Assembly (NCBI GenBank): GCA_035702985.1
Contig: DASSZD010000091.1
Coordinates: 1-13,315 of the forward strand
Direction of reading: 5' to 3'
DNA length: 13,315 nucleotides
Source of the DNA: JAKAXG01 sp035702985
GTDB lineage: Bacteria > Actinomycetota > Acidimicrobiia > Acidimicrobiales > Palsa-688
In this document: positions 7,141 through 13,315 of the stretch, one piece after another
Layout of the letters: every line of letters begins with the position of its first letter
Numbering within the stretch: position 1 is the first letter of the stretch
Program-made: the position numbers and the translations under genes
The notes under the pieces: generated by a model
Seen by the model: the letters and a program-made list of their open reading frames with translations, nothing else
The model's database searches: none
What the model was told of the DNA's origin: nothing

Positions 7141-7557
7141 CTAGCGGGCCTTCTCCATGAACGCGGCGGTGTCCACCAGCACCCGGATCACCCGACCGGC
7201 GGCGACCAGGCCGCACTTGTCGGTCACGGTGGCGTTGAACGTGAGCCGCTTGCCCTCCACCCGCTCCAGGGCCACCGCCGCCGTGATCCGGCTGCCGACC
7301 AGCACCGGGACCAGGTGCGTGATCTCGATCCGGAAGCCGACCGAGGTTTGACCCTCGGCCAGGTGGGGAGCCAGCGCCTCCGCCGCCGCCTCCTCGCACA
7401 GGGCCACCACCCGGGGAGTGGCCAGGACCTCGACGTCGCCGCTGCCGACGGACACGGCCGTGTCGGCGGGCGTCACTTCGAGTTCGATCTGACTGGACAA
7501 ACCGGCAGGTAGACCCACGGGTAGCAACGGTACGCGGGTACCCTCGATCTGTTCCAA
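7141..7557 (-). CDS. FlK-like hotdog-fold acyl-CoA thioesterase
   Basis: A 138-residue single hotdog-domain protein resembling the fluoroacetyl-CoA thioesterase (FlK) family. The FlK catalytic residues Thr42, Glu50 and His76 have counterparts at exactly the same spacing: Thr47 in VLATP, Glu55 in VALCEEA and His81 in EITHLVP. GSGDVEVLATPRVVALCEEA (38-57) is the recognisable core. Known FlK hydrolyses fluoroacetyl-CoA; most relatives lack a defined substrate and may be general short-acyl thioesterases, so no specific substrate is claimed. The start is TTG at 7557 because GGAG stands 7 bases upstream; a later TTG at 7527 or GTG at 7518 would also leave the domain intact. It is divergent from tldD (79 bases) and lies 38 bases before the PAP2 ATG, so it is probably the first gene of the minus-strand operon. 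Confidence 0.82.
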   Translation of the reverse strand: MEQIEGTRVPLLPVGLPAGLSSQIELEVTPADTAVSVGSGDVEVLATPRVVALCEEAAAEALAPHLAEGQTSVGFRIEITHLVPVLVGSRITAAVALERVEGKRLTFNATVTDKCGLVAAGRVIRVLVDTAAFMEKAR

Positions 7558-7564
7558 TGCCGCG

Positions 7565-7568
7565 CTCC
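7565..7568 (-). promoter_or_regulatory. Ribosome binding site deciding the TTG start of the thioesterase
   Basis: Minus-strand GGAG followed by a 7-base spacer and TTG at 7557. This is the best Shine-Dalgarno match near the N-terminus and is the reason for preferring this TTG over the downstream TTG and GTG codons. Confidence 0.5.
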
Positions 7569-7627
7569 GTGGCGGTGGGGTTGGCGCCCGTTCCGCACCA
7601 CCGGTCACGTACGGCCACCCACCCACT

Positions 7628-7632
7628 AGGAG
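7628..7632 (+). promoter_or_regulatory. Ribosome binding site of tldD
   Basis: AGGAG ends 4 bases before the ATG at 7637. The spacing is short but the match is strong, and it fixes the tldD start. I see no clear -10/-35 pair for tldD within the 79-base divergent gap. Confidence 0.6.
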
Positions 7633-7636
7633 TTCC

Positions 7637-9031
7637 ATGCTCATCGAGGAAGCGGTCATCGAGGGCGTGCTGCGCACCGCCCTGCGCAGCGGCGGCGAGT
7701 TCGCCGAGGTCTTCGCCGAGGACCGCCGGGGGACCGGCGCCCGGCTCGACGACGGCCGGGTGGAGGACCTGGCGTCCGGGCGCGAGAGAGGCGCCGGGAT
7801 CCGGGTGGTGACCGGCGACACCACCGGTTTCGCCCACACCAGCGACCTTTCCGAGGCCGGCCTGGCCGCCGCCGCCGAGGCCGCCGCGGCGGCCGCCCGC
7901 CAGGGTGGCGGGGGGGTGAGGACGGTCGGTCTCCGCCGGGTCGAGGCACCCGCTCCCACGTCGGTGGCCGTGCTCCCCGAAACTGTCGCGAAAGCTGACA
8001 AGGTCGAGTTGCTGCGCCGGGCCGACGAGACGGCCCGGCGGGCCGGCGGCTCCATCCGGCAGGTGAGCGCGGTCTACGGCGACAGCCGCCGCCGGATCCT
8101 GGTGGCCAACAGCGAGGGGGTGCTGGCCTCCGACGACCAGGTCAAGACCCGCTTCGCGGTGTCGTGCGTGGCGTCGGGCGACTCCGGCATGCAGACCGGA
8201 CGCGAGTCGGTCGGCGCCACCATCGGCTACGAGCTGTTCGACACCTTCTCCGTGGACGACCTGGCCGCCGCCGCCGCGTCGCGGGCCATCACCAAGCTGG
8301 CCGCCCGCCCGGCCCCGTCGGGCCGCGTGCCGGTGGTGATCAAGCAGGGGAGCGGCGGTGTGCTGTTCCACGAGGCGTGCGGCCACGGCCTGGAGGCGGA
8401 CCACATCGCCAAGGAGCTGTCGGTGTTCGCCGGCAAGGTCGGCCAGCAGGTGGCCAGCCCGCTGGTCACGTTGGTGGACGACGGCACCATGGGCCCGGAG
8501 TGGGGTGCCATCGCCATCGACGACGAGGGGCACCCGGCGCAGCGCAACGTGCTCATCGAGAACGGCGTGCTGACCGACTACATGTGGGACTGGCTGCGGG
8601 CCCGCAAGGAGGGCCGGCCCAGCTCCGGGAACGGCCGGCGGGAGAGCTACCGGGACCTTCCCATGGTGCGCATGACCAACACCTTCGTCCTGGCCGGCGA
8701 GGAGGATCCGGAGGAGATCATCCGCCAGACCCCCCACGGGGTGTACGTGGCCCAGCTGGGCGGAGGCCAGGTCAACACCGTGACCGGCGACTTCGTGTTC
8801 GGCATGACCGAGGCCTACCTGATCGAGGACGGCCGTATCACCGAGCCCCTGCGCGACGCCAACCTGATCGGTAACGGCCCGGAGGTGCTGCGCAACATCG
8901 ACGTTATCGGCAACGACTTCGCCATGGGCAGCCCGGGCACGTGCGGCAAGAACGGCCAGGGGGTGCCGGTCGGCGACGGCCAGCCCACCCTGAGGGTCAC
9001 CGCCCTGACCGTCGGCGGGACGGCCCGATGA
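7637..9031 (+). CDS. tldD: TldD metalloprotease subunit
   Basis: A 464-residue zinc-peptidase subunit of the TldD/TldE complex. In E. coli the heterodimer cleaves unfolded or leader peptides, for example in microcin B17 maturation and CcdA turnover. The metal-binding HExxxH motif is visible as HEACGHGLE (His245, Glu246, His250), and the third ligand region GTCGKNGQGVPVG (435-447) supplies Cys436. The N-terminal domain (1-about 220) has an Ala-rich helix around 77-88. VNTVTGDFVFG (379-389) is the conserved TldD C-terminal signature. Length is normal. The start is ATG at 7637 with AGGAG upstream. It overlaps tldE by four bases (ATGA), so the partner subunits are made together. No RiPP precursor or toxin-antitoxin gene is seen nearby, so a housekeeping proteolytic role is the simplest reading. 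Confidence 0.96.
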   Translation: MLIEEAVIEGVLRTALRSGGEFAEVFAEDRRGTGARLDDGRVEDLASGRERGAGIRVVTGDTTGFAHTSDLSEAGLAAAAEAAAAAARQGGGGVRTVGLRRVEAPAPTSVAVLPETVAKADKVELLRRADETARRAGGSIRQVSAVYGDSRRRILVANSEGVLASDDQVKTRFAVSCVASGDSGMQTGRESVGATIGYELFDTFSVDDLAAAAASRAITKLAARPAPSGRVPVVIKQGSGGVLFHEACGHGLEADHIAKELSVFAGKVGQQVASPLVTLVDDGTMGPEWGAIAIDDEGHPAQRNVLIENGVLTDYMWDWLRARKEGRPSSGNGRRESYRDLPMVRMTNTFVLAGEEDPEEIIRQTPHGVYVAQLGGGQVNTVTGDFVFGMTEAYLIEDGRITEPLRDANLIGNGPEVLRNIDVIGNDFAMGSPGTCGKNGQGVPVGDGQPTLRVTALTVGGTAR

Positions 9032-10407
9032 CCGTCGCCGCCGCCACTCCCGGGACCACCGACGCCACCGAACTGGTCGAGGTGGCGGCCCGGGTGGCCG
9101 GCTGGGCCCGCGACGGCGAGCAGGTCGAGGCCTACGTGGCCCGGGACCACAGCACGGAGGTCGAGGTGTACGGCGGCGAGATCGAGTCGCTGGCATCGGC
9201 GGAGTCGGCCGGCATCGGCATCAGGGTGATAGTGGGGCGGCGCCAGGGGTTCGCCTATGCCGGCACGCTGGATCCCGACGCCATCGCCGAGACCCTGGCC
9301 GAGGCCCGCGACAACGCCTCTTTCGCCACTGAGGACGAGTACCTGGGCCTGCCCGTCCCCGACGGGGTGGAGCCGGCCCGGCTGGAGCTGTGGCGGGACG
9401 AGCTGGCCGCCTTCCCGACCGATGAGAAGGTGGCCCGGGCCCTGGAACTGGAGCGGGCCGTCCGGGCCGGCGACCCCCGCATCCGCCAGGTGGAGTCGGC
9501 GTCTTGGGGTGACAGCGCGGTGGAGACGGCCGTGGTCTCCAGCACCGGCATCCGGGCCAGCAGCCGGCGCACCGCCTGCTACCTGTCCGCCTACGCGGTG
9601 GCCGCCGACGGGGACGAGTCCCAGACCGGCGGCGGCTACAGCGTGGGGCGCAGCCCCGGCGAGCTGGACCTGGAGGAGGCCGCCACCGACGCCGTGGAGC
9701 GGGCCACCCGTCTCCTCGGGGCGGTGAAGCCGCCGTCGGCGCACGTGACGGTGGTGTTCGAACCGCGCATCACGGCCACCCTGCTCGGCATACTGGCCGG
9801 CACGCTGGACGGCGAGTCGGTGCTCAAGCGCCGCTCGCTGTTCGCCGAGCGGGTCGGCGAGCAGGTGGCCGTCCCCGGGTTCACCCTGGTGGACGACCCG
9901 ACCGACCCCGACGCCTACACCGCCACCCGCTTCGACGCCGAAGGTCTGGCCACCCGCCGCAACGTGCTGATCGACGGCGGCGTGCTCCAGCGCTTCCTGT
10001 ACAACACCTACGCCGCCCGCCGGGCCGGCACCGTGTCCACCGGGTCGGCGGTACGGGCCGGCTACCGCAGCGCCCCCGGGACCGGAGCCCGGGCGGTGTC
10101 GCTGCTCCCGGGGGACCTGTCCCCCGAGCAGGTGCTGCGGACGGTCGGCGACGGGCTGCTGGTGCAGTCCGTGTCGGGCATCCACTCCGGGGTCAACCCG
10201 GTGAGCGGGGACTTCTCGGTGGGTGCCGAAGGGGTCCTGATCCGGGGCGGGGCGCTGGCCGGCCCGGTGCGGGAGTTCACCATCGCCTCCACCCTGCAGC
10301 GGATGCTGAGCGGGGTGGTGGCCGTGGGCAACGACCTGGAGCGGCTCCCCTCCTCGGCGTCGGGCCTGACCCTGGCCATCTCCGACGTGTCCATGAGCGG
10401 CGCCTAG
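9028..10407 (+). CDS. tldE: TldE/PmbA subunit of the TldD/TldE protease
   Basis: A 459-residue partner of TldD. It has the same overall fold but, as expected for TldE/PmbA, lacks the HExxxH zinc motif: the equivalent region reads VTVVFEPRITATLLG. The family signature SGVNPVSGDFSVGAEG (387-402) is intact and matches the VNTVTGDF motif of TldD. TldE helps shape the narrow substrate channel and is required for proteolysis in characterised systems. The start is the ATG at 9028 in the ATGA overlap with the tldD stop; the frame continues upstream without a stop but would only read through tldD. It is followed without a gap by the Nudix gene (TAG then GTG), so all are probably co-transcribed. Nothing in the sequence suggests degeneration. 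Confidence 0.95.
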   Translation: MTVAAATPGTTDATELVEVAARVAGWARDGEQVEAYVARDHSTEVEVYGGEIESLASAESAGIGIRVIVGRRQGFAYAGTLDPDAIAETLAEARDNASFATEDEYLGLPVPDGVEPARLELWRDELAAFPTDEKVARALELERAVRAGDPRIRQVESASWGDSAVETAVVSSTGIRASSRRTACYLSAYAVAADGDESQTGGGYSVGRSPGELDLEEAATDAVERATRLLGAVKPPSAHVTVVFEPRITATLLGILAGTLDGESVLKRRSLFAERVGEQVAVPGFTLVDDPTDPDAYTATRFDAEGLATRRNVLIDGGVLQRFLYNTYAARRAGTVSTGSAVRAGYRSAPGTGARAVSLLPGDLSPEQVLRTVGDGLLVQSVSGIHSGVNPVSGDFSVGAEGVLIRGGALAGPVREFTIASTLQRMLSGVVAVGNDLERLPSSASGLTLAISDVSMSGA

Positions 10408-10929
10408 GTGTGGGCTCTGAGCCGGGAGGCGGCCCGGGTCGTGGTCCTCGACGACCGGGACCGGGTCCTGCTGCTGCGGGCCCGGGACCCGGCCGAGCCG
10501 GCCAAGGGTGAGTGGTGGGAGATACCCGGCGGCGGGATCGAGGCGGGTGAGTCCAGCGCCGCCGCCGCCACCCGGGAGCTCTACGAGGAGACCGGCATCC
10601 GCCACGCCGAGGTCGGCCCGGCCGTGTGGCAGCACCGGGCCCGCTACACCTTCGCCGGGATCCGCTTCGACCAGCTCGAGCACATCCACGTGGCCCGCCT
10701 GACCGGCCCGGCGGACACCGGGGGCGGCTACCGGCCCGGGGGGCTGGAGGCCCTCGAGGCGCTGGCGTTCTCCGGCTCGGAGTGGTGGGAGGTGGACGGC
10801 CTGCGGGACCTGGTGGCGGGCGGCGGCCGGGTCCTGCCGCCGTGGCTGGTCGACCAGCTCGGGGCGTACCTGCGGGACGGCCCGGCCGACGGGCCCCGGT
10901 ACCTGGGGGAGCTGCCCGATCTGTTCTGA
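10408..10929 (+). CDS. Nudix hydrolase
   Basis: A 173-residue single-domain Nudix protein. The Nudix box GX5EX7REUXEEXGU is complete at residues 42-64 (Gly42, Glu48, Arg56, Glu57, Leu58, Glu60, Glu61, Gly63), so catalytic Mg binding should be intact. The preceding WWEIPGG is typical. Nudix enzymes hydrolyse nucleoside diphosphates linked to another group (damaged nucleotides, ADP-ribose, dinucleoside polyphosphates); the C-terminal half does not identify the substrate. The GTG at 10408 immediately follows the tldE stop codon and gives the normal N-terminal strand order, VVVLDDRDRVLLLRA (11-25). Translation probably depends on reinitiation after tldE. A house-cleaning role next to msrA is plausible but inferred. 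Confidence 0.92.
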   Translation: MWALSREAARVVVLDDRDRVLLLRARDPAEPAKGEWWEIPGGGIEAGESSAAAATRELYEETGIRHAEVGPAVWQHRARYTFAGIRFDQLEHIHVARLTGPADTGGGYRPGGLEALEALAFSGSEWWEVDGLRDLVAGGGRVLPPWLVDQLGAYLRDGPADGPRYLGELPDLF

Positions 10930-10936
10930 TCGGTCG

Positions 10937-10942
10937 TACGCT
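10937..10942 (+). promoter_or_regulatory. Possible leaderless -10 box of msrA
   Basis: TACGCT (TANNNT) ends 6 bases before the msrA GTG at 10949, so transcription would begin at the start codon. It lies in the 19-base gap after the Nudix stop. There is no good -35. A GGGGG run between the box and GTG could also act as a weak ribosome binding site on a read-through transcript. Confidence 0.4.
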
Positions 10943-10948
10943 GGGGGC

Positions 10949-11599
<651 letters not shown>

Positions 11600-11608
11600 A
11601 CGGCGGCC

Positions 11609-12421
11609 CTAGGCCAGGCTGGGGGCCCCGCCGGACCGGCACCCGCACGACGGCGCGGCCGGGATGGCCGGTATCGCCGCGGCCAGGAGGGCCCGGGTGT
11701 GCTCCACGTTGGCGGCCAGCACCTCGAGGGCGGCCTCCATGGTGACCGCCTCCACCGACGGGTCGCCGTCCACCCCGGCGTCGTGGTCGGTGACCAGGGC
11801 CACCCCGGCGTAGCAGAGGCCCAGCTCGCGGGCCAGGTAGGCCTCCGGGTACTGGGTCATGTTGATGACGTCGAAACCGGCCCCGGCGTACCAGCGCGAC
11901 TCGGCCCGGGTCGAGAACCGGGGTCCCTGGATCACCACCACGCTGCCGCCGGTGTGCACCGTCCCCGGCCAGCCGCCGGGCTGGCGGGCGGCCGCGGCCA
12001 GCGCCGCGCCCAGCTCGCCGCAGTACGGGTCGGCGAAGCTGACGTGGTCCACCCGGGGGCCGTCCACGAAGGTGTCGGGCCGGCCCCAGGTGCGGTCCAG
12101 GAGCTGCTCCAGGATCACCAGGTCGCCGGGGCCGATGTGGGGCTGCAGCGATCCCACCGCGCACGGACCTATCACCCGCTGGACGCCCAGCCGGCGCAGA
12201 GCCCACAGGTTGGCCCGGTAGTTGACCGCGTGGGGGGCCAGGTGGTGCCGGTCGCCGTGCCGGGCCAGGAAGGCCACGGATCGTCCTCCCACCCGCCCGA
12301 CCGTCACCGGGCCCGAGGGCGGCCCGAACGGCGTGTCGACGTCGAGCGCGGTGGCGTCGTCGAGGAAGCAGTAGAAGCCGGAACCGCCGATGATGGCGAT
12401 CTCGGCCCTCAGATCCGGCAG
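11609..12421 (-). CDS. mtnP: S-methyl-5'-thioadenosine phosphorylase, apparent CTG start
   Basis: A 270-residue phosphorylase that splits methylthioadenosine into adenine and 5-methylthioribose 1-phosphate in methionine salvage. Numbered from CTG at 12421: phosphate loop IIGGSGFY (10-17), DTPFGPPS (29-36), ARHG (53-56), GPCAVGSL (85-92), IQGPRFSTRAES (164-175), NMT (187-189) and TDHDAG (211-216). The Asp pair 212/214 marks the MTA-type rather than guanosine/inosine-type enzyme. A C-terminal CGC (259-261) resembles the Cys motif of mycobacterial homologues. In this frame no ATG, GTG or TTG exists from the GTG at 12307 back through at least 55 codons beyond the phosphate loop. Starting at 12307 would delete that loop, so I place the start at CTG 12421, with AAGG 9 bases upstream; CTG 12412 is the alternative. 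It begins one base after the FmdB-like stop and is probably co-transcribed with it. Confidence 0.85.
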   Translation of the reverse strand: MPDLRAEIAIIGGSGFYCFLDDATALDVDTPFGPPSGPVTVGRVGGRSVAFLARHGDRHHLAPHAVNYRANLWALRRLGVQRVIGPCAVGSLQPHIGPGDLVILEQLLDRTWGRPDTFVDGPRVDHVSFADPYCGELGAALAAAARQPGGWPGTVHTGGSVVVIQGPRFSTRAESRWYAGAGFDVINMTQYPEAYLARELGLCYAGVALVTDHDAGVDGDPSVEAVTMEAALEVLAANVEHTRALLAAAIPAIPAAPSCGCRSGGAPSLA

Positions 12422-12422
12422 G

Positions 12423-12752
12423 TCAGGACGCCTTGGCGTCGGAGGAGCCCGACGACGTGGATGACGTGGACGGCGCGGGCGACGACGGCGTGGACGACGG
12501 CGTGGAAGACGGGGAGGAGTCGGAGGAGGACCCCGAGGAGTCGCTCGACTTGGCCGGGGCGGTGGCCGACGACGTACTGCGGCTGTCGGTCTTGTAGAAG
12601 CCGCTGCCCTTGAACGAGATGCCGATGCTGCCGAACACCTTCCGCAGCGACCCGCCGCACGCCGGGCAGGTCGTCAGGGCCTGGTCCTTGAAGGACTGGA
12701 CCACCTCGAGGTGCTCGCCACAGCTTTTGCACGCGTACTCATAGGTCGGCAT
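12423..12752 (-). CDS. FmdB-family zinc-ribbon protein with serine-rich tail (Ruc-like, HrcA-controlled)
   Basis: A 109-residue protein. The N-terminal FmdB zinc ribbon has four cysteines in two CxxC pairs (Cys8/Cys11 and Cys29/Cys32), beginning MPTYEYACKSCG. It is followed by the family segment GSIGISFKGSGFYKTD and a Ser/Thr/Pro-rich, probably disordered tail (about 58-109). From memory, M. tuberculosis Rv0991c (Ruc) has this same plan, is a redox-regulated chaperone, belongs to the HrcA heat-shock regulon and lies close to galU. The CIRCE element here and the divergent galU match that, so a stress chaperone role is a good inference, but Ruc function has not been shown for this protein. The start is ATG at 12752 with GGAGG 10 bases upstream. 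It is followed one base later by mtnP. Confidence 0.9.
   Translation of the reverse strand: MPTYEYACKSCGEHLEVVQSFKDQALTTCPACGGSLRKVFGSIGISFKGSGFYKTDSRSTSSATAPAKSSDSSGSSSDSSPSSTPSSTPSSPAPSTSSTSSGSSDAKAS
12431..12434 (-). promoter_or_regulatory. Possible ribosome binding site for the CTG start of mtnP
   Basis: Minus-strand AAGG inside the last codons of the FmdB-like gene, 9 bases before CTG 12421. The alternative CTG at 12412 has nothing similar at the right distance. The match is short, so the support is modest. Confidence 0.35.
12483..12506 (-). repeat. Two perfect tandem copies of a 12-base unit in the serine-rich tail
   Basis: CGACGGCGTGGA (plus-strand reading) occurs at 12483-12494 and again at 12495-12506. 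It encodes repeated Ser-Ser-Thr-Pro units in the tail of the FmdB-like protein. The surrounding 12428-12550 is low-complexity Ser coding sequence, so the tail length may vary between strains by slippage. Confidence 0.7.
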
Positions 12753-12762
12753 TTGAAGAGGT

Positions 12763-12767
12763 CCTCC
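12763..12767 (-). promoter_or_regulatory. Ribosome binding site of the FmdB-like gene
   Basis: Minus-strand GGAGG with a 10-base spacer to the ATG at 12752. It lies downstream of the CIRCE element, so it is on the transcript that starts at the adjacent -10 box. Unlike several neighbours, this gene has a leader and a classical Shine-Dalgarno sequence. Confidence 0.65.
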
Positions 12768-12774
12768 GGAGCTG

Positions 12775-12801
12775 TTAGCACTCTCAGCCTTTGAGTGCCA
12801 A
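12775..12801 (-). promoter_or_regulatory. CIRCE element (HrcA operator)
   Basis: Plus-strand TTAGCACTC (12775-12783), a 9-base spacer (12784-12792) and GAGTGCCAA (12793-12801). The CIRCE consensus is TTAGCACTC-N9-GAGTGCTAA: 17 of 18 arm positions match, with one T-to-C change in the right arm, and the spacer is exactly 9. HrcA binds CIRCE and represses heat-shock genes, classically groESL. Here the element lies between the -10 box and the GGAGG/ATG of the FmdB-like gene, the usual operator position. The galU start is 69 bases away on the other side, so an effect on galU is less likely. Confidence 0.9.
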
Positions 12802-12806
12802 GTGTA
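12801..12806 (-). promoter_or_regulatory. -10 box of the CIRCE-controlled promoter
   Basis: Minus-strand TACACT (TANNNT), sharing one base with the outer edge of the CIRCE arm. Transcription would start inside the operator and give a leader of about 40 bases before the ATG at 12752. A -35 is not recognisable in the GC-rich sequence upstream. Its contact with CIRCE supports direct HrcA repression by promoter occlusion. Confidence 0.55.
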
Positions 12807-12869
12807 GCCGATGGTCGCCGTCTTCCGGGCCTCCGGTTGGGAGCCGGTCCCGGTGGTAGAACAAGGCCC

Positions 12870-13315
12870 ATGTCGACCACCGTCCGGAAGGCCGTCATCC
12901 CCGCTGCGGGTATGGGCACCAGGTTCCTGCCGGCCACCAAGGCCGTCCCCAAGGAGATGCTGCCCCTCGTGGACAAGCCCACCATCCAGTACGTCGTGGA
13001 GGAGGCGGTCAGCGTCGGTATCACCGACATCCTGATCATCACCGGCCGGGGCAAGCGGGACATCGAGGACCACTTCGACCGCTCGGTGGAGCTCGAGGCG
13101 CTGCTGGAGAAGGGCGGCAAGCACGACGAGCTCAGCCAGGTCCGGGCCATATCCGATCTGGCCGACGTCCACTACATCCGCCAGGGAGAACCGTTGGGCC
13201 TGGGCCACGCCGTCGGCATGGCCCGCGAGCACGTCGGCGACGAGCCGTTCGCCGTCCTGCTGGGTGACGACCTCATGCACCCCAAGTCGGGGATCCTGGC
13301 CGGCATGATCGGGGC
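12870..13315 (+). CDS. galU: UTP-glucose-1-phosphate uridylyltransferase, 5' part
   Basis: The first 148 codons of GalU, which makes UDP-glucose from UTP and glucose 1-phosphate for envelope polysaccharides, glycolipids and galactose metabolism. The nucleotide-binding signature AAGMGTRFLPATKAVPKEM is at 12-30, followed by VDKPTIQYVVEEAV (34-47), the QGEPLGLGHAV stretch (105-115), and LGDD (131-134) with the metal-binding Asp. All match GalU rather than glucose-1-phosphate thymidylyltransferase. The start is ATG at 12870, with AAGG only 3 bases upstream (12863-12866) and a weak TAGAAC 7 bases upstream. It is divergent from the FmdB-like gene across 117 bases. The gene continues beyond the right edge. 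Confidence 0.95.
   Translation, partial: MSTTVRKAVIPAAGMGTRFLPATKAVPKEMLPLVDKPTIQYVVEEAVSVGITDILIITGRGKRDIEDHFDRSVELEALLEKGGKHDELSQVRAISDLADVHYIRQGEPLGLGHAVGMAREHVGDEPFAVLLGDDLMHPKSGILAGMIG

Noticed and set aside
6194..9196. A 1000-codon minus-strand open frame that includes the PAP2 gene
   Set aside because: Only the last 302 codons are a real protein. The rest runs antisense through tldD and across the thioesterase gene in another frame, with compositionally biased nonsense.
12409..12732. A minus-strand frame overlapping the FmdB-like gene with His/Val repeats
   Set aside because: It is the shifted reading of the Ser-rich tail, has no start signal and lacks any domain.
12834..12869. A defined galU promoter (TAGAAC 7 bases before the ATG)
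   Set aside because: The last position is not T and no -35 stands at the right distance, so it is too weak to annotate as a promoter.

Overview
The window is very GC-rich, gene-dense bacterial DNA. GTG and TTG starts are common and all genes are short-spaced; the largest gap without a coding region is 117 bases (12753-12869). Three points indicate a high-GC actinobacterium: an MDMPI/TIGR03083-type protein (a family tied to mycothiol-using bacteria), a serine-rich FmdB-like protein next to galU as in mycobacteria, and a mycobacterial-type methylthioadenosine phosphorylase. A deep-branching class such as Acidimicrobiia is my guess, not something the sequence proves. Nothing suggests a plasmid, phage or transposon: I see no transposase, integrase, tRNA, rRNA, CRISPR array or attachment site.

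Layout. (1) Bases 1-1583, minus: the 5' part of a large polytopic membrane protein of unknown function that runs off the left edge. (2) 1665-2399, plus: an SRAP/YedK protein that protects abasic sites, divergent from the membrane protein and convergent with the next block. (3) 2396-7557, minus: five tightly packed genes. In transcription order they are a FlK-like hotdog thioesterase, a PAP2-family membrane enzyme, a trans-polyprenyl diphosphate synthase, 1-deoxy-D-xylulose-5-phosphate synthase (dxs) and an MDMPI-like protein. The core is isoprenoid biosynthesis: Dxs starts the MEP pathway, the prenyltransferase builds the chain, and the PAP2 protein may act on a prenyl phosphate or other lipid phosphate. 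(4) 7637-11599, plus: tldD, tldE, a Nudix hydrolase and msrA, a proteolysis/repair group with overlapping or abutting genes. (5) 11609-12752, minus: a CIRCE-controlled FmdB/Ruc-like zinc protein followed one base later by an MTA phosphorylase whose only sensible start is a CTG. (6) 12870 to the right edge, plus: the start of galU.

The most informative non-coding signal is a near-perfect CIRCE element (HrcA operator) at 12775-12801 in front of the FmdB-like gene, with a -10 box directly against it. A second theme is a TANNNT -10 box ending 6-8 bases before the start codon at several genes (yedK, dxs, msrA and possibly an internal start of the PAP2 gene). This is the layout expected for leaderless transcripts, which are common in Actinobacteria. 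I did not find a clearly new multi-gene system. The best leads are the CIRCE-ruc-mtnP unit, the CTG start, and the PAP2 gene embedded between a FlK-like thioesterase and the isoprenoid genes.
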